Positions 17,196-24,797 of a DNA stretch of 64,000 bases are shown here, in pieces. Position 1 is the stretch's first letter; each line of letters starts with the position of its first letter. The notes under the pieces are model-generated. The model made no database searches and was not told where the DNA came from. It saw only the letters and a list, made by a program, of their open reading frames with translations. The translations under genes were made by a program, and so were the position numbers. Source of the DNA: Polyangiaceae bacterium. GTDB taxonomy: Bacteria; Myxococcota_A; Polyangia; Polyangiales; Polyangiaceae. The DNA is taken from assembly GCA_013361525.1 (NCBI GenBank), contig JABFXY010000170.1, positions 1-64,000 of the forward strand. The letters run 5' to 3'.

Positions 17196-18146
17196 TCAGG
17201 CCGCGAGGACGCCGGTCGCCTTCACGACGGCGGGCTCGTGCTGGTAGTTCATGTCCAGCCGGATCGTGATGACGACGAGCCACTCGCGAGCGCGGATGTC
17301 TCGGTCCGTCTCGATGCGGATATTCCGCTGAATGCCGATGACGATGTTCTTCAGCTCGGCCATGAGCACGTTCGTCTCGTTCGTGCCGCCGCCGAGGTTC
17401 TCGGGGAACAACGGGATCGGCACGACGCCGTAGCCCATGAAGTCCGTCGCCTGGTACTTCTCGATCAGCGTCTTGTCTCCGAGCGCCGTCTGCCGATTCG
17501 CGACCGTCGACGCGTAGTCGAATGCCGCGTTCTTGCTCGTGATGAACGCCATGCCCTCGCGGATGAACTCCGCGGGCATCGCTCGGTACATCGTCTCGAA
17601 GACGCCCTTGTGGAGGCGCACTCCGCCAGCAGCGACAACGCGCGTCACGGCTCGCTTGAGGACGCCGTCCATCTGCCGCAGCAAACGGTTGCGCTTCGTC
17701 GTCGGAGGCAGCGACGTGTCGCCGTTGATGATGAGGTCCTCGACGTCGCGGGCGACGGCCTTGCCGAGCATCGATCGGACGCGGTTCCCGAAGTCCTCGC
17801 CCTCGATGTTGTCTTCGAGCTGCGTGTACGTGTACCGCGTCTCCCCGATGAACTCCTTCGTCTGAAGGGTGATCTTCTGGAAGTCCGGCTTCGAGCGGTC
17901 GTCCTCGGCGATGGCGGAGCCCTCGTTCGCGGGCACGAGCACCTGCCCGAGGAACGCCGTCTTATCGATCTCGAGACGGTCCCCCTTCATGCTCTTCGTG
18001 AGCGCCATCTGCATGAGCTTCGATTCCTTGATCAGGATCTCGAAGAACTGCTTCTGCTGCTCGGGGACGAGGTAGCCGCCACCCGAAACCATGTCGGCGA
18101 CGGCGCCGTCGGCCTTCTGAATGAGATCCTGATTGGACTCGCCCAT
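17196..18146 (-). CDS. Major capsid protein (HK97-fold type)
   Basis: The 316-residue protein follows the scaffold gene and has the layout of HK97-fold capsid proteins: an N-terminal arm (MGESNQDLIQKADGAVADMV), the E-loop region with KGDRLEIDKTAFLGQVLVPA, a spine helix region NIEGEDFGNRVRSMLGKAVARDVEDLIINGD and A-domain strands near the end (IGIQRNIRIETDRDIRAREW). Sequence similarity to the PBSX/P2-type capsids is likely but cannot be ranked here. It is expected to be the most abundant product of the operon. Confidence 0.88.
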   Translation of the reverse strand: MGESNQDLIQKADGAVADMVSGGGYLVPEQQKQFFEILIKESKLMQMALTKSMKGDRLEIDKTAFLGQVLVPANEGSAIAEDDRSKPDFQKITLQTKEFIGETRYTYTQLEDNIEGEDFGNRVRSMLGKAVARDVEDLIINGDTSLPPTTKRNRLLRQMDGVLKRAVTRVVAAGGVRLHKGVFETMYRAMPAEFIREGMAFITSKNAAFDYASTVANRQTALGDKTLIEKYQATDFMGYGVVPIPLFPENLGGGTNETNVLMAELKNIVIGIQRNIRIETDRDIRAREWLVVITIRLDMNYQHEPAVVKATGVLAA

Positions 18147-18172
18147 GATCGTTTCTCCGTCCCTCGTCGCGC

Positions 18173-19300
18173 TCAGCGACCCACGGTCGCTGCCGACATG
18201 TCGTCCGGCCAGGTGACTGCCTTCGGCGGGGGTCGCCCGCCTTCCTCGGTCCGGCCGTTGGGGGGCGGCAGACCCTTGGAGATGCGCTGCGCTTCGATCG
18301 CCGACAGCCGAGCTGCGTTCGCCTTCGTGAGCGCGTTGGTCTCGGCGATCGACGCCGAGAGAGACTTGAGCGTGGCGGCGAGATCCGGGGCGGCCGCAGC
18401 CACTGCCTCGGTGCCACCACCAGCGGGCTCGGCACTCGCGGGTGCAGCGGCAGGCGCCGCGCTTGCTGCAGCAGGGCCTGCGGCCGCAGCGTCACCCTCC
18501 GCGCCTTGACCTTCGACCTCTTCGAGAAGCGAGGAGATGATCGACCACGCGTTCTTGAGCGCAGCGAGACGCGAGCCGGCCATCTTGCGACCGACCTTCT
18601 CGACGACCTGACTGCAGGCCTTCACGATGTCGCTGTCCTCGCTCTTCGCGAACGGAGGCTTCTTCTTCGGGTTGCCCTGTTCGTCGAGCTCGTCTTCGCC
18701 CGTCGGGGGAGCGCCCGGCGCGGCATCGCCTTGCGGCGGAGCTGGCGGGGGCGGAGGCGGTGCTGCCTTCCCTTCCTCGTTCTGAGCGGGCGGAGGCTGC
18801 TGCGGCTGGCCGTCCGGCGGAGGCGTGCCTGGCGCGCCTTGCGGCGCGAGGCTCGCTCCAAGGGCGGCGAGCCCCTTGGCGCAATCGGCGATGAGCTGAG
18901 TCACCGGCGGCGGAACGCCGGCGCCTTGCGCGACGGGTGCTTCGCTGATCGCCGTCTGGATCGCGGACAGCTTTTCGATCTGGTCGGCGAGCCCGTCCAT
19001 GATCTGCTGCTTCGCTTCCGGCGAGAGCGCGGGGACGGCTTTCGCCGTTGCCTGCGTGTTCGCGTCGGGAGCTGCCGTCGCGGGCGCGGCGGTCGTTGCG
19101 GTTCCTTCGGCTCCGGCTGCGCCGTTCGCGTCGTTCGTCGTTTCGTCGCCCATCTCGTCCGCCTTCATCGCGAGGAAGAGGCGCCGGTTGGCTGCGCGGT
19201 CGACGAGCGAGACCTCGTGAGAAACGATCTTCCGAAGGCGCTTTTTCGCCTTCTTCGGATCGAGGAGATTCCCGGTCGGTTGCGTGTCGTCCGTAGCCAC
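18173..19300 (-). CDS. Scaffold-like protein with XkdF-like N-terminus
   Basis: A GTG start at 19300 gives 375 residues. About residues 20-46 read KRLRKIVSHEVSLVDRAANR, a signature near the start of XkdF-type prohead proteases. The rest is low complexity: Ala/Pro/Gln-rich, with a helical QIEKLSAIQTAI segment, a Lys-rich patch and a coiled C-terminal part (LAATLKSLSASIAETNALTKANAARLSAIEA). That composition is typical of phage scaffolds encoded just before the capsid. Whether it has its own protease activity is doubtful, because the full XkdF-like domain is in the upstream gene. Confidence 0.75.
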   Translation of the reverse strand: MATDDTQPTGNLLDPKKAKKRLRKIVSHEVSLVDRAANRRLFLAMKADEMGDETTNDANGAAGAEGTATTAAPATAAPDANTQATAKAVPALSPEAKQQIMDGLADQIEKLSAIQTAISEAPVAQGAGVPPPVTQLIADCAKGLAALGASLAPQGAPGTPPPDGQPQQPPPAQNEEGKAAPPPPPPAPPQGDAAPGAPPTGEDELDEQGNPKKKPPFAKSEDSDIVKACSQVVEKVGRKMAGSRLAALKNAWSIISSLLEEVEGQGAEGDAAAAGPAAASAAPAAAPASAEPAGGGTEAVAAAAPDLAATLKSLSASIAETNALTKANAARLSAIEAQRISKGLPPPNGRTEEGGRPPPKAVTWPDDMSAATVGR

Positions 19301-19302
19301 GG

Positions 19303-19315
19303 CTGCGTTTCGCAG
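19303..19315 (-). other. Hairpin in scaffold mRNA leader
   Basis: CTGCG-AAA-CGCAG on the minus strand makes a short hairpin ending 2 bases before the GTG start at 19300 and right after the promoter at 19319-19355. No Shine-Dalgarno is visible. It may regulate ribosome access; this is inference. Confidence 0.4.
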
Positions 19316-19318
19316 TCG

Positions 19319-19355
19319 AAGCTACCGTCGGCTCAAAGTGGGTCAAGTTGTGCCA
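19319..19355 (-). promoter_or_regulatory. Late-class promoter upstream of scaffold-capsid unit
   Basis: On the minus strand TGGCACA (19355-19349), two bases, TTGACC (19346-19341), 16 bases, TAGCTT (19324-19319). It matches the element at 12185-12221 in all three boxes and in spacing. The upstream box lies inside a perfect 8-bp palindrome at 19347-19366 (GTTGTGCC and complement around ACTC), a likely regulator site. Confidence 0.7.
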
Positions 19356-19373
19356 CTCGGCACAACGTCACGA

Positions 19374-20363
19374 TCACACTCGAGCCGGGCTGTTGAAGTA
19401 GCGATCGAACGCGCGCTCAGCTGCGGCGCGAGGGTCGGGAGGCTGCAGATGCTCAACAGAGGCGACGCCGCCGATCGAGAAGCCGGTGATCTCCTTCCGC
19501 TTCACGCGGCTCCAGAGATCGTCGTTCAGAACCTTCACCACCATCACCCAGCTCCCCCGCTTCACGAGCTGGTCGTTCATCGAGAAGTCGATGGGCGCGA
19601 TGAAGCTTTCGACCACCTGAACCCAGTGGTTGATCAGCTGCTTGTGCTGCAAGCCGACGTTGCGAAAGTGACTGAGGTAGACGTGGGCCGCCTGCTCGAC
19701 CGTCTCGGCGTCGTACGTGTCGTCCTGCGCGTCGACGGTGTCCGGCTCGAGCACCACGCCGTAGAGCAGACGCTTCTCGTCGTCCGTCTTCGTGATGACG
19801 ATGACGCTCTGGTTCTCCTCGAGCGGTACCTCGACGAGGGGCGGAAGGTTGCCGAGGATGCGCGCGACGAGGCACTGCTGCACGAGGTCCTTCGCAAGCA
19901 GGTGCGGCGTCGTCTCTCCGGGATCGATTCCGAGCGCGGCTTTCAGCATGGCCGTCGTCGTGCACGTCATGCCGCCGTAGAACTGCTTCGGAACGTGCTG
20001 CAGGTAGGCCATCTTGGCCGTCTCCGCGCGCGTGAATCCGAGCATGCACTTGTACTCGTCGAAGGTGCCGTCGGCCTTGTGCTGCACGACCCAATGAACG
20101 AGAGGCTGCGCCGGGTGCGGGCCGATGAAGACGTCAAGCCCCTCCCCGTCCCCGCCCTGCGTTCCGTCGATGTAGCCGTAGTCCCATCGGTACGTGCGGG
20201 TCCATGCCGTGCCGTCGTCGGCGACACCCTTCTGCACAAACCCGCGGGGCCGATCGATGCGGAGCGGGATTCCCGCGTACGAGCTCACGCGCTCCTTGCC
20301 ACGCTTGGCGGCGGCGCGTGCTTTCACGAGGGCGATCTGCGTGCGCTCAAGCGCAGAGGACAT
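19374..20363 (-). CDS. Fused InPase-like and XkdF-like prohead protease
   Basis: ATG 20363 gives 329 residues; a GTG at 20393 adds 10. About residues 30-142 match the inorganic-pyrophosphatase-like domain of phage head proteins (YRWDYGYIDGTQGGDGEGLD, FIGPH, then VVQHKADGTFDEYKCMLGF). About residues 195-315 match the XkdF-type protease (VLEPDTVDAQDDTYDAETVE, GLQHKQLINHWVQVVES, ITGFSIGG). The enzyme is expected to process scaffold and capsid N-termini. The InPase domain is of unknown role in heads. It sits between the Mu F-like gene and the scaffold, as in relatives. Confidence 0.8.
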   Translation of the reverse strand: MSSALERTQIALVKARAAAKRGKERVSSYAGIPLRIDRPRGFVQKGVADDGTAWTRTYRWDYGYIDGTQGGDGEGLDVFIGPHPAQPLVHWVVQHKADGTFDEYKCMLGFTRAETAKMAYLQHVPKQFYGGMTCTTTAMLKAALGIDPGETTPHLLAKDLVQQCLVARILGNLPPLVEVPLEENQSVIVITKTDDEKRLLYGVVLEPDTVDAQDDTYDAETVEQAAHVYLSHFRNVGLQHKQLINHWVQVVESFIAPIDFSMNDQLVKRGSWVMVVKVLNDDLWSRVKRKEITGFSIGGVASVEHLQPPDPRAAAERAFDRYFNSPARV

Positions 20364-20405
20364 GCGGGAGGCGTACCATGCACTCCCGCGCACCTCCCAA
20401 GTCGG

Positions 20406-20603
20406 TCAGCCTCCGTCGAGGGTCGCGCGGACGAAGCAATCCTTGGCTTCGAGCAGCTTTCTCAGCCCCGCGGTGCGTTCCGCGCTGGCCGGTAGACGAT
20501 TCACGATGTCGACGGCCAGGTCGTGGATCGGCTTGCTCGTCTCCTGCAGGTAGGGCGGCAGATGGTTGTAGCGGAAGTGTTTCAGCATCGGTTCGTCGGC
20601 CAT
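20406..20603 (-). CDS. Acb2/Tad1-hairpin-like small protein, candidate anti-CBASS sponge
   Basis: A 65-residue protein, MADEPMLKHFRYNHLPPYLQ and onward, with the pattern FRY-x2-LPP-x2-LQ, a helix LAVDIVNRLP, then ERTAGLRKLLEAKDCFVRA. This two-helix layout, with aromatic/His start, Pro bend and a terminal ALRKLLEAKD-AxVRA helix, is what I know from the Acb2/Tad1 hairpin family. Acb2 forms hexamers that sequester cyclic di- and trinucleotides and block CBASS. Gene size and conserved residues fit, but binding is unproven, and many such phage homologues are untested. It lies 12 bases upstream of the protease gene in the head operon. Confidence 0.62.
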   Translation of the reverse strand: MADEPMLKHFRYNHLPPYLQETSKPIHDLAVDIVNRLPASAERTAGLRKLLEAKDCFVRATLDGG

Positions 20604-20615
20604 GACGTGGAGCTA

Positions 20616-21683
20616 TCACGCGGGAACGATGGTGCTACGGCAGTTCGGATGCGCCGGCGGGCACGAGATGCCGAGCTTCGCCATCGTCGCCTCGGTCGCG
20701 ACGCCCTTGAATCGACCCGGTTCGTCCCGTCGCCCGACGGCGTTCTCCACGACGGTCGCGACGCGCGTCCGCATGCCTGCGCTGTTCTGCACGAAGATGA
20801 CCTCGTTACCGTCGTCGTCCTTCCCGCGCCGCATCCACGGCTGCAGGTCGACGACGGCCTCCGGGTTCGGAGCTGCGGCGACGGCGGCAAAGCGCTCGAG
20901 CGCGTGCTTCACCTCGAAGACCCGCCCGTGCATCAGGCGACAGAAGACGCTCGTCACCTCATCCATGACGCTGGCCCACCGAGCTCGGCCGATGCCCGCA
21001 TGCTCGAATGACGCCAGCGCGCCGTACGTGCGTGCGCGCGCCGTGAAGACGTTGGCGACCATCCGCCAATACGCCTCGTTCCGAGCGACCCCCGCCGCGC
21101 GCATCTTGATCGCGAGCTCCTTCGCCATCTCCTGCGACGACGCCCCGCGAAGCTCGCCTTGAGCCACGATCTCGCGCGCCATGGCGGACTGCCGCTCGCG
21201 CCGGCGCCCAAACTCGTCGCGGACGTAGTGCGCCTGCGAGTTTCGGATCTGGTCGATGACCCGCTGGTCGACGGCGTTGAAGATGTCGGTGTTGGATAGC
21301 CCATAGGTGTCCCGGGCGGCGCGCTTGGTCGCGGAGATGATCCCGCGGCCCTCGATCGAGATCACCTTCGCCGCGATGCGCGCCTGCTCGGCCGCGGTCG
21401 CGAGCATGATCCCGGTCGCCTTGCCGATCGCCTCGGCGCGCCGCGTATCGGACATCCGCTTCCAGTCGCGATCGAGCGCAGCCTCCATCTTCCGCTGCGC
21501 CGCCGCCTCGATTGGACGCGTCTTTCGCAGGAGAAGCGCAGCGAGGAACGCCACGACGCGATCGAAGCCGTTGCGGGTGAGGATGCCCTCGTCGGCGTCG
21601 GCCTTGGCTATCGCGACATCAAGCCCGAGAACATCAAGGCACGCGTCGACCTCAGCGATTGCGGCGTCGAAGTGCTCAAGCAT
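20616..21683 (-). CDS. Phage Mu gpF-like head morphogenesis protein
   Basis: The 355-residue protein has a helical N-terminus, a middle with DIFNAVDQRVIDQIRNSQAH and YWRMVANVFTARARTYG, and the diagnostic C-terminal segment with VTSVFCRLMHGRVFEV and ISCPPAHPNCRST. This is the Mu F / SPP1 gp7 minor head family, which interacts with the portal in head assembly. It overlaps the Cys-rich gene by 8 bases. Confidence 0.88.
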   Translation of the reverse strand: MLEHFDAAIAEVDACLDVLGLDVAIAKADADEGILTRNGFDRVVAFLAALLLRKTRPIEAAAQRKMEAALDRDWKRMSDTRRAEAIGKATGIMLATAAEQARIAAKVISIEGRGIISATKRAARDTYGLSNTDIFNAVDQRVIDQIRNSQAHYVRDEFGRRRERQSAMAREIVAQGELRGASSQEMAKELAIKMRAAGVARNEAYWRMVANVFTARARTYGALASFEHAGIGRARWASVMDEVTSVFCRLMHGRVFEVKHALERFAAVAAAPNPEAVVDLQPWMRRGKDDDGNEVIFVQNSAGMRTRVATVVENAVGRRDEPGRFKGVATEATMAKLGISCPPAHPNCRSTIVPA

Positions 21684-21969
21684 CGGGCACCTCGAGCGAC
21701 GCCCCCACGACGGTGATCGACTTGCGGCATCGGAAACAGCGCGGTGGCTTCTCGATGCCGACGAGCTTCACCGGTGTCGTGTGGCCCGGGAGAACGCACT
21801 CTTCGAGGAAGCCGTGATGGTCGTCGAGGTAGCTCGCGATGAACCTGCAACCCGGGCACGCGATGAAGTAGCCCACGAGCCCGCCGCGCTGAGGCACGCG
21901 CTTCACCTGCCCGGGCGGCATCTCGCGGACGCAGCCGGAGGCCCAGTAGGTGATCGCGGTCGAGCTCAT
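21676..21969 (-). CDS. Small Cys-rich protein between portal and Mu F-like genes
   Basis: A 97-residue protein with CPGC (about residue 38) and CFRC (about residue 78) pairs that could chelate one zinc. It begins MSSTAITYWASGCVREMPPG. The start overlaps the portal stop (ATGA). No family is recognised; its place suggests a minor head-assembly factor. Confidence 0.75.
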   Translation of the reverse strand: MSSTAITYWASGCVREMPPGQVKRVPQRGGLVGYFIACPGCRFIASYLDDHHGFLEECVLPGHTTPVKLVGIEKPPRCFRCRKSITVVGASLEVPDA

Positions 21970-23735
21970 GCGGCCGCGCCGAGCAGCCGCGCCATCTCTT
22001 CCTGCGAGACCTTGAAGGTCTGCACCGCATCCGTCGCGCGCGCGACGTCCGCTTCCCCGGTAACGTACTGCTCGCGTGCCGCGATGAGGCGCTGCTTGAT
22101 CTTCGCGAGATCCGTCGCGAGCGCCTGCATCGCGATCGCCTTCTGCTCGCCGACTTGACCGACGCCCGGGTTACCGGCCATCGCTGGCGCGGCGCCTCCG
22201 GTGAGCATCGCCACGGGCTGATCGACCCACTCTTCGTCGATCTCCTTGAACTCTTTCTGGAAGGCCTCCTTCAAGAGCTCGCGGGCCTCGCGCGGCGTGA
22301 TCACGTTCGCGACCACGGCCTTGGTGACCATGTCGACGAGCTCGATCGGGTTCCTCGTCACGGGCCCGTTCGACACGAACTTCCAGAAGCGCACGCCGAG
22401 GCGCGGGAAGAGGCGGCGGTTGATCAGGTCGTCGTCCTTGTTGCGCTCGGGCGCGAACACCTGCCGCTCCGCGTACCCGATCGCCTCTTCGGCGGTCGCT
22501 CGGTTCACGTCGGCGCTGTCGCCGCGGAGCAGCTTCGGCAGCCGGAATGAGTTGCCGATCTTCTCGGTGTTCGCCGCATCGTATGCGAGGAAGATCGCGT
22601 CCTTCAGCTGCGCGTCCATGAGCGGGCGCAACTCGATCTTCACGTTGTTGCGCGCGCTCCCGTCGGCGCCCTCGGCCGGCTCCGCCTCGATGACGATGAC
22701 GTTGTGGAAGTTCTCCTGGCCAACGACCCGGTCGTTCAAGAACGACTCGATCCGCTCGACGGAATCCTGGCCGAGCGTGCCGCCGGAGACGAGCACAGCC
22801 ATCGGAGGGATCGCCTTGTTGGAGAAGTACGCGAGGTTCACCTCGGCTGCCGCGCGCGACCCGAGGATCTCGGGAGTCGTGCCGATCCAACGCGGCACGC
22901 CGTAGGCGCTTGTCGGCCAGTAGATCGCGAAGTGGACGACCTCCGTCGCTTCGCGCGCGCCGGGCTCTGCGGCCGCGAGCATGTCGGCCGATTCGTAGAT
23001 CTTCCCCGTGCGACTCGACATCGTGCGGGGGTCGTCGAGCTCCTTGAAGTAGATCGCCTCCGCGCCGTTGATGACCTGCACGTACTTGCGGAAGCGCCGC
23101 TTCACCTTGATCTTGCGGTAGGCGATTGCCGAGATCTTCTGGGGGACCTCGACCTCCAACCACTGCGTGTCGAGCGGGCAGAGTCGCGTCGAGACGGCCG
23201 GCAGGTGGCTGAGAAGTCCGGGTCGACCACCATCATCGGGGATGACCTCCCAGTAGGCGTTGCCGGTCATCTCCTGGTCGATGCGCTTCTTCTCGCGCAG
23301 GCCGATGAAGCTCGAGTCGTGGCAGGCGTACTCGAAGAAGAGGTCGAGCTGCAGCTTCTCGAGCCGCATCTGCGCCTCGATCTCGATACGCTTCGCCTCG
23401 ACAACCACCTCGTCGACGATCGCCGGCTCGCCGTCATAGATCTTCTCGAGGATGATCGCGTCGCGGATCTTCTGGTCGGCGTCTGCGGCATCGAGGTCGA
23501 TCGTCGGCTCGAGCCGGTATCCGAAACACTCGATGTTGACGGCATAGGCGCCGATGTTCGGGAGGATGGCCGCGGACTCGCCGCACATCTTCACGAGGTC
23601 GCGCGGCAGGTATGGCGGATCGATGGCACCGGCCTCCGAGAAGGTGCCCATCTCCTCCTCGGGCGCGATGAGAGCGTTCGGCGGAGCTTTCTCCCGACCG
23701 AGCACGAGCGCCTTGCGGATGATCTGCGTCGCCAC
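21966..23735 (-). CDS. Portal protein
   Basis: The 589-residue product of a GTG start at 23735 has the portal layout of the PBSX/HK97-like group: YLPRDLVKMCGESAAILPNI near residue 40, ACHDSSFIGLREKKRIDQEM, a wing region with YWPTSAYGVPRWIGTTPE, a clip/crown part with LLRGDSADVNRATAEEAI and a helical crown ending in QTFKVSQEEMARLLGAAA. Twelve copies form the DNA entry vertex. It is first in the leftward head operon, although terL is 29 kb away. Confidence 0.9.
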   Translation of the reverse strand: MATQIIRKALVLGREKAPPNALIAPEEEMGTFSEAGAIDPPYLPRDLVKMCGESAAILPNIGAYAVNIECFGYRLEPTIDLDAADADQKIRDAIILEKIYDGEPAIVDEVVVEAKRIEIEAQMRLEKLQLDLFFEYACHDSSFIGLREKKRIDQEMTGNAYWEVIPDDGGRPGLLSHLPAVSTRLCPLDTQWLEVEVPQKISAIAYRKIKVKRRFRKYVQVINGAEAIYFKELDDPRTMSSRTGKIYESADMLAAAEPGAREATEVVHFAIYWPTSAYGVPRWIGTTPEILGSRAAAEVNLAYFSNKAIPPMAVLVSGGTLGQDSVERIESFLNDRVVGQENFHNVIVIEAEPAEGADGSARNNVKIELRPLMDAQLKDAIFLAYDAANTEKIGNSFRLPKLLRGDSADVNRATAEEAIGYAERQVFAPERNKDDDLINRRLFPRLGVRFWKFVSNGPVTRNPIELVDMVTKAVVANVITPREARELLKEAFQKEFKEIDEEWVDQPVAMLTGGAAPAMAGNPGVGQVGEQKAIAMQALATDLAKIKQRLIAAREQYVTGEADVARATDAVQTFKVSQEEMARLLGAAA

Positions 23736-23741
23736 GCGCGC

Positions 23742-23770
23742 AAGCTACCGCAGGTGGCACACTCGTGCGA
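23742..23770 (-). promoter_or_regulatory. Promoter-like region of portal gene with TAGCTT -10
   Basis: TAGCTT at 23747-23742 (minus) is followed by six bases and the GTG start of the portal gene, so a transcript would begin at or next to the start codon. TAGCTT is shared with the two other late promoters. The upstream box (TCGCAC near 23770) is a poor -35 and the TGGCACA-TTGACC part is absent at the right distance, so this is weaker evidence. Confidence 0.4.
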
Positions 23771-23780
23771 ACCTTGGCTC

Positions 23781-24125
23781 ATGGTGGCACTGCACGAGGT
23801 GATGGCCAACGTCGCGCGTTCTGGGAAGCTCGGGGAGCGAGGGGCAGCCCTGCTCCGCGGCTTCCCCGAGCTAGTCGAGCGCGACCCTGCTGAGGCGATG
23901 CACGTCCTTTGCTGCGTGCTCGTCGCCGCCTCCGCGGAAGACCGCGAAGCGAAGAACCAGCTGATGACCGCCGCCGTCGAGGCGCTCGGCGGCGAGCCGG
24001 ACGCCGATGCGCGCTGCAAGGAGTGCAAACGCATCCTGCCGGTCGTCGCGGCGCACGTCGCCACGATCGAGTGCGGTCCCGTGCACACCGTCGTCCGCCA
24101 CGACGGGCGCGTGATCGAGCTATGA
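23781..24125 (+). CDS. Unknown protein divergent from portal
   Basis: ATG 23781 gives 114 residues (MVALHEVMANVARSGKLGER). The middle is helical (AMHVLCCVLVAASAEDREAK) and the end has a CKEC pair and a His, perhaps a zinc site. A much longer upstream frame runs through the portal gene antisense and was rejected. It is the first of the rightward genes. No family is recognised. Confidence 0.72.
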   Translation: MVALHEVMANVARSGKLGERGAALLRGFPELVERDPAEAMHVLCCVLVAASAEDREAKNQLMTAAVEALGGEPDADARCKECKRILPVVAAHVATIECGPVHTVVRHDGRVIEL

Positions 24126-24132
24126 TCCGGCG

Positions 24133-24336
24133 GTGTCGAGCTGGATGCGGATGCTCGTGCGGGTGCTTGCTGCGGACCTGCGTTCGCGCGGGTTCACGCT
24201 GAAGGAAGCGCGCGCCGCCGCTCGCGAGCTTGCCAAGGCGCACGGGGAGCGGATGCTCGTCGTCGCGACCAAAGGGCCGTCTGCGGCGGTCGGGCTCGTC
24301 ACGCGCGCGAAACCGGATCGGCGGCTACCCAGGTAG
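24133..24336 (+). CDS. Small basic helical protein
   Basis: A 67-residue protein from GTG 24133 or 55 or more from ATG 24145. It contains RSRGFTLKEARAAARELAKA, a helix-rich basic sequence, and ends in a short β-like part. The start is uncertain. It lies 7 bases after the previous gene. No function can be assigned. Confidence 0.6.
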   Translation: MSSWMRMLVRVLAADLRSRGFTLKEARAAARELAKAHGERMLVVATKGPSAAVGLVTRAKPDRRLPR

Positions 24337-24354
24337 GACCGTCGCCGACCTATT

Positions 24355-24369
24355 ATGCGCATCACGTAT
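24355..24369 (+). promoter_or_regulatory. Operator-like repeat copy 1 (ATGCG-N5-CGTAT)
   Basis: A variant copy of the repeated inverted motif, 20 bases upstream of the next one. Its -10 (TATCTT) is poor and no -35 is clear, so it may be a second operator for the promoter at 24377-24406 rather than a promoter. Confidence 0.55.
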
Positions 24370-24376
24370 CTTTTCT

Positions 24377-24406
24377 GTGGCGGGCGACATGCGTCGTGCG
24401 TATATC
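24377..24406 (+). promoter_or_regulatory. Early repeated promoter copy 2 (leaderless type)
   Basis: ATGCG-N5-CGTAT at 24389-24403 overlaps the -10 TATATC at 24401-24406. The start ATG 24414 is 7 bases after the -10 box, which predicts a leaderless mRNA. The -35 (near 24377, GTGGCG) is weak. Confidence 0.65.
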
Positions 24407-24413
24407 TAGACGC

Positions 24414-24758
24414 ATGACGAAGCGACAGTTCGACGCGAAGACGAAGCGCAACGCCGGTGGCAAGCTCGCGAGCGACGAGCGTTGGCAGTACCGCAACGCG
24501 CGTGGCCGCGAGTGCCGCGGGTGCGGTGCGTACGGCTCGACCGTGACGCGCGATCGCTTGGCGGAACGCTCGGCGCTCGCGTCCTCTGAACGTCGGAGCG
24601 ACCCGCGCTTCGCGGTGCTCGGGATCGGGAGCCCCCTTCGCGCCCCGGCCTGCGCTCGCCTCCTCGGCCGCCTCCCCACCCTTCCGTCCGACCAGGCCGC
24701 GCGTGCTCGCGGCGAGCATCCGACGTTCCGCGTCCTCGTGTCTTCGCGCGCCCATTGA
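24414..24758 (+). CDS. Small basic protein with CxxC, leaderless start
   Basis: ATG 24414 lies 7 bases after a TATATC box. The N-terminal half (MTKRQFDAKTKRNAGGKLAS) is basic and ends in CRGCG; it looks like a folded or nucleic-acid-binding segment. The C-terminal half is Arg/Ser/Ala-rich and less gene-like, so the true end could be different if a frameshift is present. Predicted length is 114 residues. No family is recognised. Confidence 0.5.
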   Translation: MTKRQFDAKTKRNAGGKLASDERWQYRNARGRECRGCGAYGSTVTRDRLAERSALASSERRSDPRFAVLGIGSPLRAPACARLLGRLPTLPSDQAARARGEHPTFRVLVSSRAH

Positions 24759-24777
24759 CATACGCAACACGCATATC
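24755..24777 (+). promoter_or_regulatory. Early repeated promoter copy 3 (leadered type)
   Basis: ATACG-CAACA-CGCAT at 24760-24774 with -10 CATATC at 24772-24777. A TTGAC directly abuts the repeat, six bases closer than in most copies, so the -35 spacing is off. The next gene has AAGAGGAG before ATG 24798, so this copy drives a leadered mRNA. Confidence 0.62.
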
Positions 24778-24797
24778 AACTCTAAGAGGAGCTTCCG

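Noticed and set aside
16566..18509. Long plus-strand frame of 647 codons opposite the capsid and scaffold genes
   Set aside because: It is antisense to well-recognised genes, Arg/Val/Ala-rich and without ribosome site; a result of strong third-position GC bias.
22704..23780. Upstream extension of the 23781 gene through the portal region
   Set aside because: The extension is antisense to the portal gene; ATG 23781 is the first start after the portal promoter region.
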